Below are positions 1 to 6,399 of a DNA stretch of 21,641 nucleotides, in pieces. Source of the stretch: Ruminococcaceae bacterium UBA1772 (GTDB lineage Bacteria; Bacillota; Clostridia; Oscillospirales; Acutalibacteraceae); contig DCGS01000038.1 of NCBI GenBank assembly GCA_002314645.1, forward strand, positions 8,983 through 30,623, written 5' to 3'. The position numbers were made by a program, and so were the translations under genes. Each line of letters begins with the position of its first letter. Within the stretch, counting starts at the first letter, position 1. The notes under the pieces were generated by a model that was not told the DNA's origin, did no database searches, and worked only from the letters and a program-made list of their open reading frames with translations.

Positions 1-377
1 TTTTCTTTTTCAGCCTTTGTAATGCCAGGACGGAGAGTTCTCTTTCCACCACGACGCATTGCAATGGCAAGGTTTTCTTCAATTTCCATTGATGCTGCTG
101 TACCAGTCATAGGGTCTTGGAAAACTCTACCTAAGTACTTGGCACGCTTGTGTTCTGGAAGTCTTGTTACGTCTTCTCCATCAATTACGATTGAACCAGA
201 GTCTACAGGATAAACGCCTGCAATCATATTAAGAAGAGTTGATTTTCCAGCACCGTTACCACCAATTACTGTTACGAAGTCACCTTCGTTTAATACGAGA
301 TCTACACCAGTTAATGCTTTTTTCTCATTGATTGTACCTGGATTGAAGGTCTTGTGTACACCTTTAATTTCAAGCAT
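1..377 (-). CDS. ABC transporter ATP-binding protein, partial (putative tryptophan/tyrosine-type importer)
   Basis: This is the N-terminal 125 residues of an ABC ATPase; the rest lies beyond the left edge. It starts MLEIKGVHKTFNPGT and has a complete Walker A motif, GGNGAGKST, at residues 39-47, and a Q-loop at GRVFQDP. The signature motif and Walker B are outside the window. It should hydrolyse ATP on the cytoplasmic face to drive the permease encoded just upstream. The start codon overlaps the stop codon of the permease gene by one base (TAATG), so the two are almost surely translationally coupled. The family assignment of the set comes from the binding protein and permease; the ATPase alone would not reveal the substrate. 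Confidence 0.93.
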   Translation of the reverse strand, partial: MLEIKGVHKTFNPGTINEKKALTGVDLVLNEGDFVTVIGGNGAGKSTLLNMIAGVYPVDSGSIVIDGEDVTRLPEHKRAKYLGRVFQDPMTGTAASMEIEENLAIAMRRGGKRTLRPGITKAEKE

Positions 378-1291
378 TATTCTGCACCCCCTTCTGCTAT
401 TTCAGGAGTCTTAACTCTTTTACTTGCAATAATGTTTCTCCAGTATGGAGCGCCAAGGAAGAGAGCTACGACTATAGCTGAGAAGAGCTTAAGGTCATTT
501 GCGTTAAGACCGAGTCTTAAAACAAGTGTAATTACAAAATAGTAGATAATGCCACCGAATATTGCAGCAAGAAGTTTGAGTGCAAAGTTCTTGAAGATTT
601 TGCCGAAGAGTACTTCACCTATGATTACAGCTGCAAGACCAATAACAATGGCGCCACGGCCCATATTAACATCTGCAAAGCCCTGGTACTGAGAAAGAAG
701 CGCACCAGCAAGTGCTACAATACCGTTTGAAAGTGTAAGGCCAAGAATTACGTTATTGTTTGTGTTAATACCATTAGCGCGAGCCATAGCCTGGTTACAA
801 CCAGTAGCTCTAATTCCAGCACCAAGTTCAGTTCCAAAGAACCAGTAAAGAACTCCAATTACAACAAGAGCAAAAATACTTGCAACTAAAATTGATTTTT
901 CAATGAATCTGAGTGAAACAATGAGATCATAATTTAGAACGCTTAAGGTTTGGTTTGCCTTACCACCAAGAATTCTAAGGTTTATTGAGTAGAGTGAGAG
1001 CTGGGTTAAAATACCTGCAAGAATTGCTGGAATGCCAAATTTTGTATGGAAAATACCTGTTACAAAACCAGCAATACATCCAGCTGCAAAAGCTGCAAGC
1101 ATACCAATCCAAATATTAATACCACTCATTGTGCACATTACAAGAACGGCACCTCCGGTACCAAGGGTACCGTCAACTGTTAAGTCGGCAACGTCAAGTA
1201 CACGGAATGTAATGTATACGCCTATTGCCATAATACCCCAGATAATACCCTGGGCAACTGCACCTGGAAGGGCAGCTAAAAAAGCCATCAT
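377..1291 (-). CDS. ABC transporter permease (BPD_transp_2-type, COG4120-like)
   Basis: A 304-residue, strongly hydrophobic protein with about eight to nine membrane segments. It resembles the branched-chain/sugar-type permeases paired with COG2984 binding proteins (putative tryptophan/tyrosine transport system). Typical stretches are WGIMAIGVYITFRVLDVADL and the glycine/alanine-rich loop near ATGCNQAMARANGI, the likely ATPase coupling region. It starts MMAFLAALPG; two adjacent ATG codons are possible, and GGAGGAAG lies 6 nt upstream of the first. It is separated from the upstream binding-protein gene by a 12-bp hairpin and overlaps the ATPase gene by one base. It should form the membrane channel of the importer. 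Substrate is inferred from family, not seen. Confidence 0.9.
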   Translation of the reverse strand: MMAFLAALPGAVAQGIIWGIMAIGVYITFRVLDVADLTVDGTLGTGGAVLVMCTMSGINIWIGMLAAFAAGCIAGFVTGIFHTKFGIPAILAGILTQLSLYSINLRILGGKANQTLSVLNYDLIVSLRFIEKSILVASIFALVVIGVLYWFFGTELGAGIRATGCNQAMARANGINTNNNVILGLTLSNGIVALAGALLSQYQGFADVNMGRGAIVIGLAAVIIGEVLFGKIFKNFALKLLAAIFGGIIYYFVITLVLRLGLNANDLKLFSAIVVALFLGAPYWRNIIASKRVKTPEIAEGGAE

Positions 1292-1310
1292 AATTTACTT
1301 CCTCCAATGA

Positions 1311-1338
1311 AAAAGCGGTAGGTTGTCCTACCGCTTTT
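1311..1338 (-). terminator. Intergenic hairpin between binding-protein and permease genes
   Basis: A perfect 12-bp stem (AAAAGCGGTAGG / CCTACCGCTTTT) with a 4-nt loop sits between the stop of the binding protein (1369) and the permease start (1291). Read on the minus strand the 3' arm ends in TTTTT, so it may terminate part of the transcripts or block 3' decay. Such a hairpin after the binding-protein gene is a common way to make more binding protein than permease; that role is inference. Confidence 0.7.
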
Positions 1339-1368
1339 GGTTTGGTCTAACAAGTAGAAATTCTACTC

Positions 1369-2352
1369 TTATTCTGCTGTCATGTCAATTGCTTCATAGC
1401 TATCTGGAACTGTAATTCCAAGATCCTTACATCTGTCAGCTACATAGAGCTTTGTAAGGTCAGATGCATAAGCAATGTCCATTGTTGCAGGATCTGCTTT
1501 ACCCTGGAGGATGTCAGCAGCCATTTCACCAGCCTTCTGGCCGATTGAGTAGTAGCTGATTGAAAGAGTAGCAATACCGCAACCCTTACAAATTCCTTCT
1601 TCACCAGCTACAACAGGAATCTTCTTGTCAGCTGTAACGCTGTTAACAGCAGCTGTAGCAGAAGCAATTGTGTTATCTGTTGGGATGTAGAGAACATCTA
1701 CTTCGTCACAAGCCTTTGTTGTTACAGAAGCAATTTCGTTTGTGTCAGCTACTGTAAAGTCCTTAGATGTAAGGCCAAGCTTCTGGAGTTCAGCAGCAAT
1801 TACTGTTGCCTGATACTTTGAGTTTGGCTCAGCTGAACAGTAGAGAATACCAACTGTCTTTGCATCTGGGCAAAGTTCTTTGATCATAGCAGCCTGATCA
1901 GCAAGAGGAGCAAGGTCGGCAGTACCTGTTACGTTGATACCTGTCTTGCCTGTCCAGTCTTTAATGTCAAGAGCTGTAGCAAAGTCTGTAATTGATGTAG
2001 CAACGATTGGAATAGTTGCTGTAGCTGTCATAGCAGCCTGAAGAGCAGGAGTTGCGTTAGCCATGATAAGGTCAACGTCACCAGCTGATACGAACTGATT
2101 TACGATTGTTGCGCATGTAGCACTTTCACCAGCAGCGTTCTGAAGATCAAACTCAACGTTTTCAGCGCCGAGCTTTTCAACAAGAGCATCCTGGAAGCCT
2201 TTAGTAGCTGCGTCTAATGCGTCATGCTGAACAAGCTGGCAAATACCAACTTTATACTTCTTTGTTTCGTTACCCTTTGAACAACCAGCGAACAAGCAAA
2301 GCATGAGCACTGATGCCATTACGAGGGCAATAATTCTGCGTGCATTTTTCAT
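1369..2352 (-). CDS. ABC transporter substrate-binding lipoprotein (ABC_sub_bind/COG2984, TrpX-like)
   Basis: A 327-residue protein with a lipoprotein signal peptide: a positively charged start (MKNARR), a hydrophobic core and the lipobox LFAGC, giving an acylated Cys at residue 24. The mature part begins KYKVGICQLVQHDALDAA and contains features of the COG2984 binding-protein family (PANATPALQA-like region, here MANATPALQAAM; VGILYCSAEPNS; GKTGINVTGT). Members are annotated as putative tryptophan/tyrosine importers, and TrpX of streptococci belongs here; the actual ligand cannot be read from sequence. It is first in the operon, with the permease and ATPase following. GAAGGTG lies upstream of the ATG. 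The leader holds a promoter, a dyad and a T-run (see 2369-2446). Confidence 0.9.
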   Translation of the reverse strand: MKNARRIIALVMASVLMLCLFAGCSKGNETKKYKVGICQLVQHDALDAATKGFQDALVEKLGAENVEFDLQNAAGESATCATIVNQFVSAGDVDLIMANATPALQAAMTATATIPIVATSITDFATALDIKDWTGKTGINVTGTADLAPLADQAAMIKELCPDAKTVGILYCSAEPNSKYQATVIAAELQKLGLTSKDFTVADTNEIASVTTKACDEVDVLYIPTDNTIASATAAVNSVTADKKIPVVAGEEGICKGCGIATLSISYYSIGQKAGEMAADILQGKADPATMDIAYASDLTKLYVADRCKDLGITVPDSYEAIDMTAE

Positions 2353-2368
2353 AACAATTTCACCTTCA

Positions 2369-2407
2369 AAAAAATTTTGTTAGCGCTTTAGCACTTAAAA
2401 GCGTTAA
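2369..2407 (-). promoter_or_regulatory. Dyad plus T-run in the leader of the ABC importer (operator or attenuator)
   Basis: On the minus strand the leader contains TTAACGCTTT and AAAGCGCTAA arms (10 bp, one mismatch) around an 8-nt loop, then a run of seven T residues. This looks like an attenuator hairpin. The same DNA also contains ACGCTTTTAAGTGCT, almost identical to a dyad in the acyl-CoA ligase promoter at 3392-3406, which argues for a protein-binding operator. Which of these is right cannot be decided from sequence. Confidence 0.45.
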
Positions 2408-2417
2408 ACTGTAAACT

Positions 2418-2446
2418 ATTTTAATTTATAAGCCTATAAAAGTCAA
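2418..2446 (-). promoter_or_regulatory. Sigma-A-type promoter of the ABC importer operon
   Basis: Minus strand: -35 TTGACT (2446-2441), 17-bp spacer, -10 TAAAAT (2423-2418). Transcription would begin near 2411, giving a leader of roughly 60 nt before the ATG at 2352. Confidence 0.75.
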
Positions 2447-2473
2447 TATGACAGTCCGAAAACTGTCATATTG
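2444..2473 (-). terminator. Hairpin after the ribU-like gene
   Basis: A perfect 12-bp stem (CAATATGACAGT / ACTGTCATATTG) with a 6-nt loop, 31 nt past the stop of the minus-strand ECF gene. The following minus-strand bases (ACTTTTATAGG) are only weakly T-rich, so termination may be partial. Three bases overlap the -35 of the next operon's promoter. Confidence 0.5.
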
Positions 2474-2503
2474 CTAAAATTACATATTTTTTTTTGTTTT
2501 ATT

Positions 2504-3139
2504 TTACTGATTAGCTTCTTCAACTGGTTTTTTGTTGTTTTCCTTTGCAATGCCAAGGATGATTGGACTAATTCTCTTATAAATTAAGAATGTAATAAGA
2601 ACGTTTGCCATTGCTTTGCAGAATGTAAATGGTACGTTGAAGATAAGAAGTGCCTGTGGAAGTGTTTTAATGCTTGGAAGAATTGCTGAGTAAGCTCCAA
2701 TGATTGCTTCCATTGGCATAAAGTTTGTATAGAAAGGATAAACAATAAAATAGTTTGATGGGAATGAAAGAATTGCCATTACAAAAGCACCAACAACTGC
2801 ACCTATGAGAGCGTTCTTCTTTGTGCGATTAATCTTGTAGATGTAACCTGCAGGAACTGTGAAGAATACGCCAAGGATGAAGTTTGAAAGTTCACCTACA
2901 CCTGCTGTCTGTGTGAAAGGAAGGTGGAGAAGGTTCTTAATGAAGCAAACCAAAGCTCCATACCAAGGGCCAAGTGCAAAAGATGTTAAAATTGCTGGAA
3001 GTTCAGAGAAGTCAACCTTAATGAATGCAGGCATAATAGGAATGCTGAATTCAATGTACATGAGTACAAAAGCAATGGCACCCATAATACCAATGGTTGT
3101 AATCTTTCTTACGTTTGAGATTTGTCTTGATTTTTGCAT
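2504..3139 (-). CDS. ribU: ECF transporter S component, riboflavin (RibU-like)
   Basis: A 211-residue integral membrane protein with about six hydrophobic segments. It is the substrate-binding (S) subunit that captures riboflavin and works with a shared energizing module (EcfA, EcfA', EcfT), which is not encoded here. Family-like stretches are VRKITTIGIMGAIAFVLMY near the N-terminus and FIKVDFSELPAIL, typical of RibU. The substrate assignment is greatly strengthened by the FMN riboswitch directly upstream. I chose the ATG at 3139 (MQKSRQISN) because AAAGGAG lies 8 nt upstream. A longer reading frame to 3247 exists but would begin inside the riboswitch and run through its terminator, so it is not used. 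Confidence 0.92.
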   Translation of the reverse strand: MQKSRQISNVRKITTIGIMGAIAFVLMYIEFSIPIMPAFIKVDFSELPAILTSFALGPWYGALVCFIKNLLHLPFTQTAGVGELSNFILGVFFTVPAGYIYKINRTKKNALIGAVVGAFVMAILSFPSNYFIVYPFYTNFMPMEAIIGAYSAILPSIKTLPQALLIFNVPFTFCKAMANVLITFLIYKRISPIILGIAKENNKKPVEEANQ

Positions 3140-3182
3140 GAGTAAAACTCCTTTAATAGTTTTTCTCAGGGGAAATGATAAA

Positions 3183-3209
3183 GCCCTGTAAGGGTATTCC
3201 TTACAGGGC
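3183..3209 (-). terminator. Riboswitch expression-platform terminator
   Basis: An 11-bp perfect stem (GCCCTGTAAGG / CCTTACAGGGC) with a 5-nt loop lies between the FMN aptamer and the RibU start. On the minus strand it is followed by TTTATCATTT, a modest T-tract. It fits transcription termination when FMN is bound. Confidence 0.82.
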
Positions 3210-3233
3210 AATGCGTATAAATATAAAAAATCC

Positions 3234-3343
3234 GCATCTTCTTTCATCCAGACTATACTGTCGGCTTCGGAGTTTCACCGAATCAGCCTTGCGGCTCGTG
3301 GGCTTTACCACCGGTGGGGAATTTCACCCCGCCCTGAAGATGC
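3234..3343 (-). promoter_or_regulatory. FMN riboswitch (RFN element)
   Basis: On the minus strand the sequence carries the conserved RFN blocks in order: AGGGCGGGGTGAAATTCCCC, ACCGGTGGT, AGCCC.CGAGCC, GATTCGGTG.AACTCC and GACAGT.TAGTCTGGATG. They are enclosed by an 8-bp perfect P1 stem (GCATCTTC / GAAGATGC). It senses flavin mononucleotide, and by established knowledge of the class, binding favours the downstream terminator and shuts off the riboflavin transporter gene. Confidence 0.97.
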
Positions 3344-3347
3344 ATTT

Positions 3348-3376
3348 ATGATACTCCCATAAAAAATGATTGTCAA
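3348..3376 (-). promoter_or_regulatory. Promoter of the riboswitch-ribU unit
   Basis: Minus strand: -35 TTGACA (3376-3371), 17-bp spacer, -10 TATCAT (3353-3348). The start would be a few bases ahead of the aptamer's first P1 base at 3343, which fits well. It is divergent from and adjacent to the acyl-CoA ligase promoter at 3383. Confidence 0.85.
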
Positions 3377-3382
3377 CACATA

Positions 3383-3411
3383 TTTACATTGACGCTTTAA
3401 AGTGTTAAAAT
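3383..3411 (+). promoter_or_regulatory. Promoter of the acyl-CoA synthetase gene with internal dyad
   Basis: -35 TTTACA (3383-3388), 17-bp spacer, -10 TAAAAT (3406-3411). An alternative -35, TTGACG, starts at 3389 with TAGTAT (3413-3418) as -10. The spacer holds the dyad ACGCTTTAAAGTGTT (3392-3406), placed where a repressor would occlude RNA polymerase. Confidence 0.65.
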
Positions 3412-3437
3412 TTAGTATAACTTTCGGGGGGATAAAA

Positions 3438-5072
3438 ATGTTATTACATAAATATTTAGAAAGAAATGCTGACGAGTGCCCAAATGAGGTTGCACTTGTT
3501 GAAATAAACCCAAGCTTTGAGCCAAAGAGCCGTATTACTTGGAGAGATTATTCTTTAATTGAGCCAGAACCAGGCCAGCAGTTCAGAAGAGAAATGACTT
3601 GGAAGACTTTTGAAGAAAAGGCTAATAAGTTTGCCAACCTTCTTTTCACACGCGGAATTGAGAAGGGAGACAAGGTTGCCATTCTTCTTATGAACTCGAT
3701 TGAGTGGCTTCCAATTTACTTTGGTATTTTAAAGACAGGTGCAATTGCTGTACCTCTCAACTACAGATATGCAGCAGATGAAATTAAGTACTGCCTTGAA
3801 AAGTCAGATTCTTCAATGCTTGTTTTTGGACCAGAGTTCATAGGACGAGTTGAAGAAATAGTAGACAGAATACCACAGGTTGAGAACCTCTTCTATGTTG
3901 GTGAAGACTGTCCATCCTTTGCAGACAGCTTTGATAGAATGATCAAGTTCTGCTCTAGTGAAAGACCAAATGTTGAACTCACACTTGATGATGACGGTGC
4001 AATCTATTTCTCATCTGGTACAACTGGATTCCCTAAAGCAATTCTTCATGCTCACAGAAGTCTTGAGCATGCTGCAATAGTTGAGCAGAAGCATCACGGA
4101 CAGCAAAAGGACGATGTATTCCTCTGCATTCCACCACTCTACCATACAGGTGCTAAAATGCACTGGATGGGAAGCCTTGTTTCTTGCAGTAAGGCTGTGC
4201 TCCTTAAGGGCACAAAGCCAGAGTGGATTATTAGAGCCGTATCTGACGAGAAGTGTACTATTGTTTGGCTTCTCGTGCCTTGGGCTCAAGATATACTCGA
4301 CACAATTGATCGTGGTGAAATAAATATAGACAACTATTCTCTTTCACAGTGGAGACTTATGCACATTGGAGCACAGCCTGTACCACCAGCTCTTATTAAG
4401 AGATGGCTCGCTTTATTCCCACATCATCAGTATGATACAAACTATGGCCTTTCGGAGTCTATTGGACCAGGTTGCATTCACTTGGGCGTTGAAAACGTAC
4501 ACAAGGTTGGTGCCATTGGTATTCCTGGATATGGCTGGCAGATAAAGCTCGTAGACGAAAATGACAACGAGGTTAAGCAGGGCGAAGTTGGAGAAATCTG
4601 CATCTTTGGTGCTGGCGTAATGAAGTGCTACTACAAGGATGAGGAAGCAACAAAAGAGTCTCTTAAAGACGGCTGGCTCTACTCTGGAGACATGGGTATG
4701 GTTGACGAAGACGGATTCATCCACATTGTTGACCGCAAGAAGGATGTAATTATTTCTGGCGGTGAAAACCTTTACCCAGTTCAAATTGAAAACTTTATAA
4801 GAGCAAATATTGCAGTAAAGGATGTTGCTGTAATTGGTACTCCAGACGCTCGTCTTGGAGAAATTGCAACAGCTGTAATTGAAGTTAAAGATGGATATAC
4901 TTTAACTGAGGATGAAGTTAATGAATTCTGCCTTGGCCTTCCAAGATATAAGAGACCAAGAAAGATAATCTTTGCAGATATTCCAAGAAACCCAACAGGA
5001 AAAATTGAAAAGCCTACACTTAGAAAAATTTATTGTGGTGAAAGTGTAGTTGCTCATCAGGTTGAGGAATAA
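3438..5072 (+). CDS. AMP-forming acyl-CoA synthetase/ligase (ANL superfamily)
   Basis: A 544-residue adenylate-forming enzyme. The P-loop SSGTTGFPK is at residues 192-200, followed by YGLSESIGPG near 336 (A5-type), YSGDMG at 415-420 (A7), DRKKD at 432-436 (A8 hinge) and PTGK with the catalytic lysine at 522 (A10). It should activate a carboxylic acid as acyl-AMP and transfer it to CoA in the cytoplasm. The acid cannot be named: fatty, aromatic or bile acids are all used by relatives. An extra segment of about 25 residues near positions 25-50 precedes the usual MTWKTFEEKANKFANLL. Start: ATG at 3438 with GGGGGG about 7 nt upstream; the upstream in-frame GTG at 3402 lies within the promoter spacer. 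It stands alone, flanked by its own promoter and terminator. Confidence 0.9.
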   Translation: MLLHKYLERNADECPNEVALVEINPSFEPKSRITWRDYSLIEPEPGQQFRREMTWKTFEEKANKFANLLFTRGIEKGDKVAILLMNSIEWLPIYFGILKTGAIAVPLNYRYAADEIKYCLEKSDSSMLVFGPEFIGRVEEIVDRIPQVENLFYVGEDCPSFADSFDRMIKFCSSERPNVELTLDDDGAIYFSSGTTGFPKAILHAHRSLEHAAIVEQKHHGQQKDDVFLCIPPLYHTGAKMHWMGSLVSCSKAVLLKGTKPEWIIRAVSDEKCTIVWLLVPWAQDILDTIDRGEINIDNYSLSQWRLMHIGAQPVPPALIKRWLALFPHHQYDTNYGLSESIGPGCIHLGVENVHKVGAIGIPGYGWQIKLVDENDNEVKQGEVGEICIFGAGVMKCYYKDEEATKESLKDGWLYSGDMGMVDEDGFIHIVDRKKDVIISGGENLYPVQIENFIRANIAVKDVAVIGTPDARLGEIATAVIEVKDGYTLTEDEVNEFCLGLPRYKRPRKIIFADIPRNPTGKIEKPTLRKIYCGESVVAHQVEE

Positions 5073-5098
5073 ATACAAAAAACACAACGAAAATCATA

Positions 5099-5134
5099 AA
5101 GGACTAGGACTTGCATAAGTCTTAGTCCTTTTTT
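5099..5134 (+). terminator. Rho-independent terminator after the acyl-CoA ligase
   Basis: A 14-bp stem with one G-U pair (AAGGACTAGGACTT / AAGTCTTAGTCCTT), 4-nt loop, ending in a run of T residues to 5134. Confidence 0.92.
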
Positions 5135-5158
5135 CATATATTTACTGAGGTGACATAT

Positions 5159-6313
5159 ATGAAAATAATTGGTGTTACGGGAACTAACGGCAAGACCTCT
5201 ACAACAGTTCTAATTTATGACATGCTAAGGGGACTTGGAAAGAATACCGCCATTTGTGGAACGCTCGGGATGAGATACGGGAATGAATCGCACGATGTTA
5301 CACTTACAACGCCACCAAAGGAAGTGCTTGACTACCATATGAAACGTATGGAGGAGCAGAATGTTGAGTATTTCGTCATGGAGGTGTCTTCCCATGCGCT
5401 GCACCAGAATAGGGTTAAGGGGATAACGTTCGATGTAGGCATCTTTACAAACCTGACTCAGGACCACCTGGACTACCACAAAACTATGGATGAGTATAAG
5501 GCGGCAAAACGTAAGCTGTTAACCATGTCAAAAAGTATGGTCTTTAACATAGATGATATTGCTGGTGAGGAATTTTTCCACGAGTTCTATAAGGACGATG
5601 CACCAATAGATTGTATGACCATTGCAACGGCGTGTGACTGCGCAGATGTTACAGCAAGTCACATTGAACTGACTGAATATGGAACTGAATTCAACTTGAA
5701 CTTTCTCCAGACGAAGTCACATGTAAAAATACCTTTAATTGGAAAGTTTTCGGTATATAACTTTATGTCGGCCGTCTCAGCGATGCATCTTCTTGGCTTT
5801 TCATATGATGAAATAACAGCAGCAATACCTGAAATAAAACCTGTTAGGGGAAGGGCTCAAATAATACCAACAGACGAGGACTTTACTATAATGCTGGACT
5901 ACGCTCACACACCAGATGCACTTGAGAACATCCTAACTTCCATTTCAGAATTCCACCAAGGCAGAATAGTAACTGTGTTTGGTTGCGGTGGTGACAGAGA
6001 CAGAAGTAAGAGGCCTCTAATGGGTGAAATTGCCAGTAAGTATTCTGACTTCGTGTACTTAACGTCAGACAATCCTAGAACCGAAGATCCACTTAGAATA
6101 ATGACGGATATTTTGCCTTCAATTTGTGAGGGCGGAAAGCCATATAGAGCAATAGAAAATAGGGAGCGGGCAATAACGGAAGCCATACGTAATGCTATGA
6201 ATGATGACTTCATATTAATAGCGGGAAAAGGGCATGAAACCTACCAGATAATAGGCAACGAAAAAGTGGAATTTGATGAGGAAGAAATTGTCCGAAAAGC
6301 CTTGCAATTTTAG
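5159..6313 (+). CDS. MurE-like Mur ligase lacking the N-terminal UDP-substrate domain
   Basis: A 384-residue Mur ligase that begins almost at the ATP-binding loop: VTGTNGKTST spans residues 6-15. Further MurE hallmarks are EVSSHAL (75-81), NLTQDHLDYH (98-107), the lysine that is carbamoylated in MurE (K117 in YKAAK), LDYAHTPDALE (247-256), GCGGDRDRSKRP (275-286), DNPRTEDP (304-311) and GKGHE (356-360). DNPR is the meso-diaminopimelate-recognition motif of MurE enzymes. Canonical MurE is about 480-500 residues, with a domain of about 100 residues ahead of the P-loop that binds UDP-MurNAc; it is absent here. Start: ATG 5159, with GAGGTGA at 5147-5153; an in-frame GTG at 5150 lies inside that Shine-Dalgarno. 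No clean promoter is visible; a TTGCAT within the upstream terminator could serve as -35. Function as a true MurE is uncertain. Confidence 0.85.
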   Translation: MKIIGVTGTNGKTSTTVLIYDMLRGLGKNTAICGTLGMRYGNESHDVTLTTPPKEVLDYHMKRMEEQNVEYFVMEVSSHALHQNRVKGITFDVGIFTNLTQDHLDYHKTMDEYKAAKRKLLTMSKSMVFNIDDIAGEEFFHEFYKDDAPIDCMTIATACDCADVTASHIELTEYGTEFNLNFLQTKSHVKIPLIGKFSVYNFMSAVSAMHLLGFSYDEITAAIPEIKPVRGRAQIIPTDEDFTIMLDYAHTPDALENILTSISEFHQGRIVTVFGCGGDRDRSKRPLMGEIASKYSDFVYLTSDNPRTEDPLRIMTDILPSICEGGKPYRAIENRERAITEAIRNAMNDDFILIAGKGHETYQIIGNEKVEFDEEEIVRKALQF

Positions 6314-6330
6314 GACATTAGGTATATAGT
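6302..6330 (+). promoter_or_regulatory. Promoter of htpG
   Basis: -35 TTGCAA (6302-6307), 17-bp spacer, -10 TATAGT (6325-6330). The -35 lies in the last codons of the upstream Mur ligase gene. The predicted start, near 6337, is just ahead of the CIRCE element. Confidence 0.75.
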
Positions 6331-6339
6331 ATAAGAGCA

Positions 6340-6366
6340 TTAGCACTCGGGCACAGCGAGTGCTAA
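6340..6366 (+). promoter_or_regulatory. CIRCE element (HrcA operator)
   Basis: Perfect consensus arms TTAGCACTC (6340-6348) and GAGTGCTAA (6358-6366) with the canonical 9-nt spacer. It sits at the transcription start of htpG. By established knowledge HrcA binds this inverted repeat and represses chaperone genes until heat or folding stress relieves it. Confidence 0.97.
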
Positions 6367-6399
6367 TCTCATTACTATAAATTTTTGAAGGTGTTTTAA

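Noticed and set aside
3140..3247. N-terminal 36-residue extension of the RibU-like protein
   Set aside because: It would be translated from inside the FMN aptamer and through the terminator; the ATG at 3139 has an ideal ribosome site.
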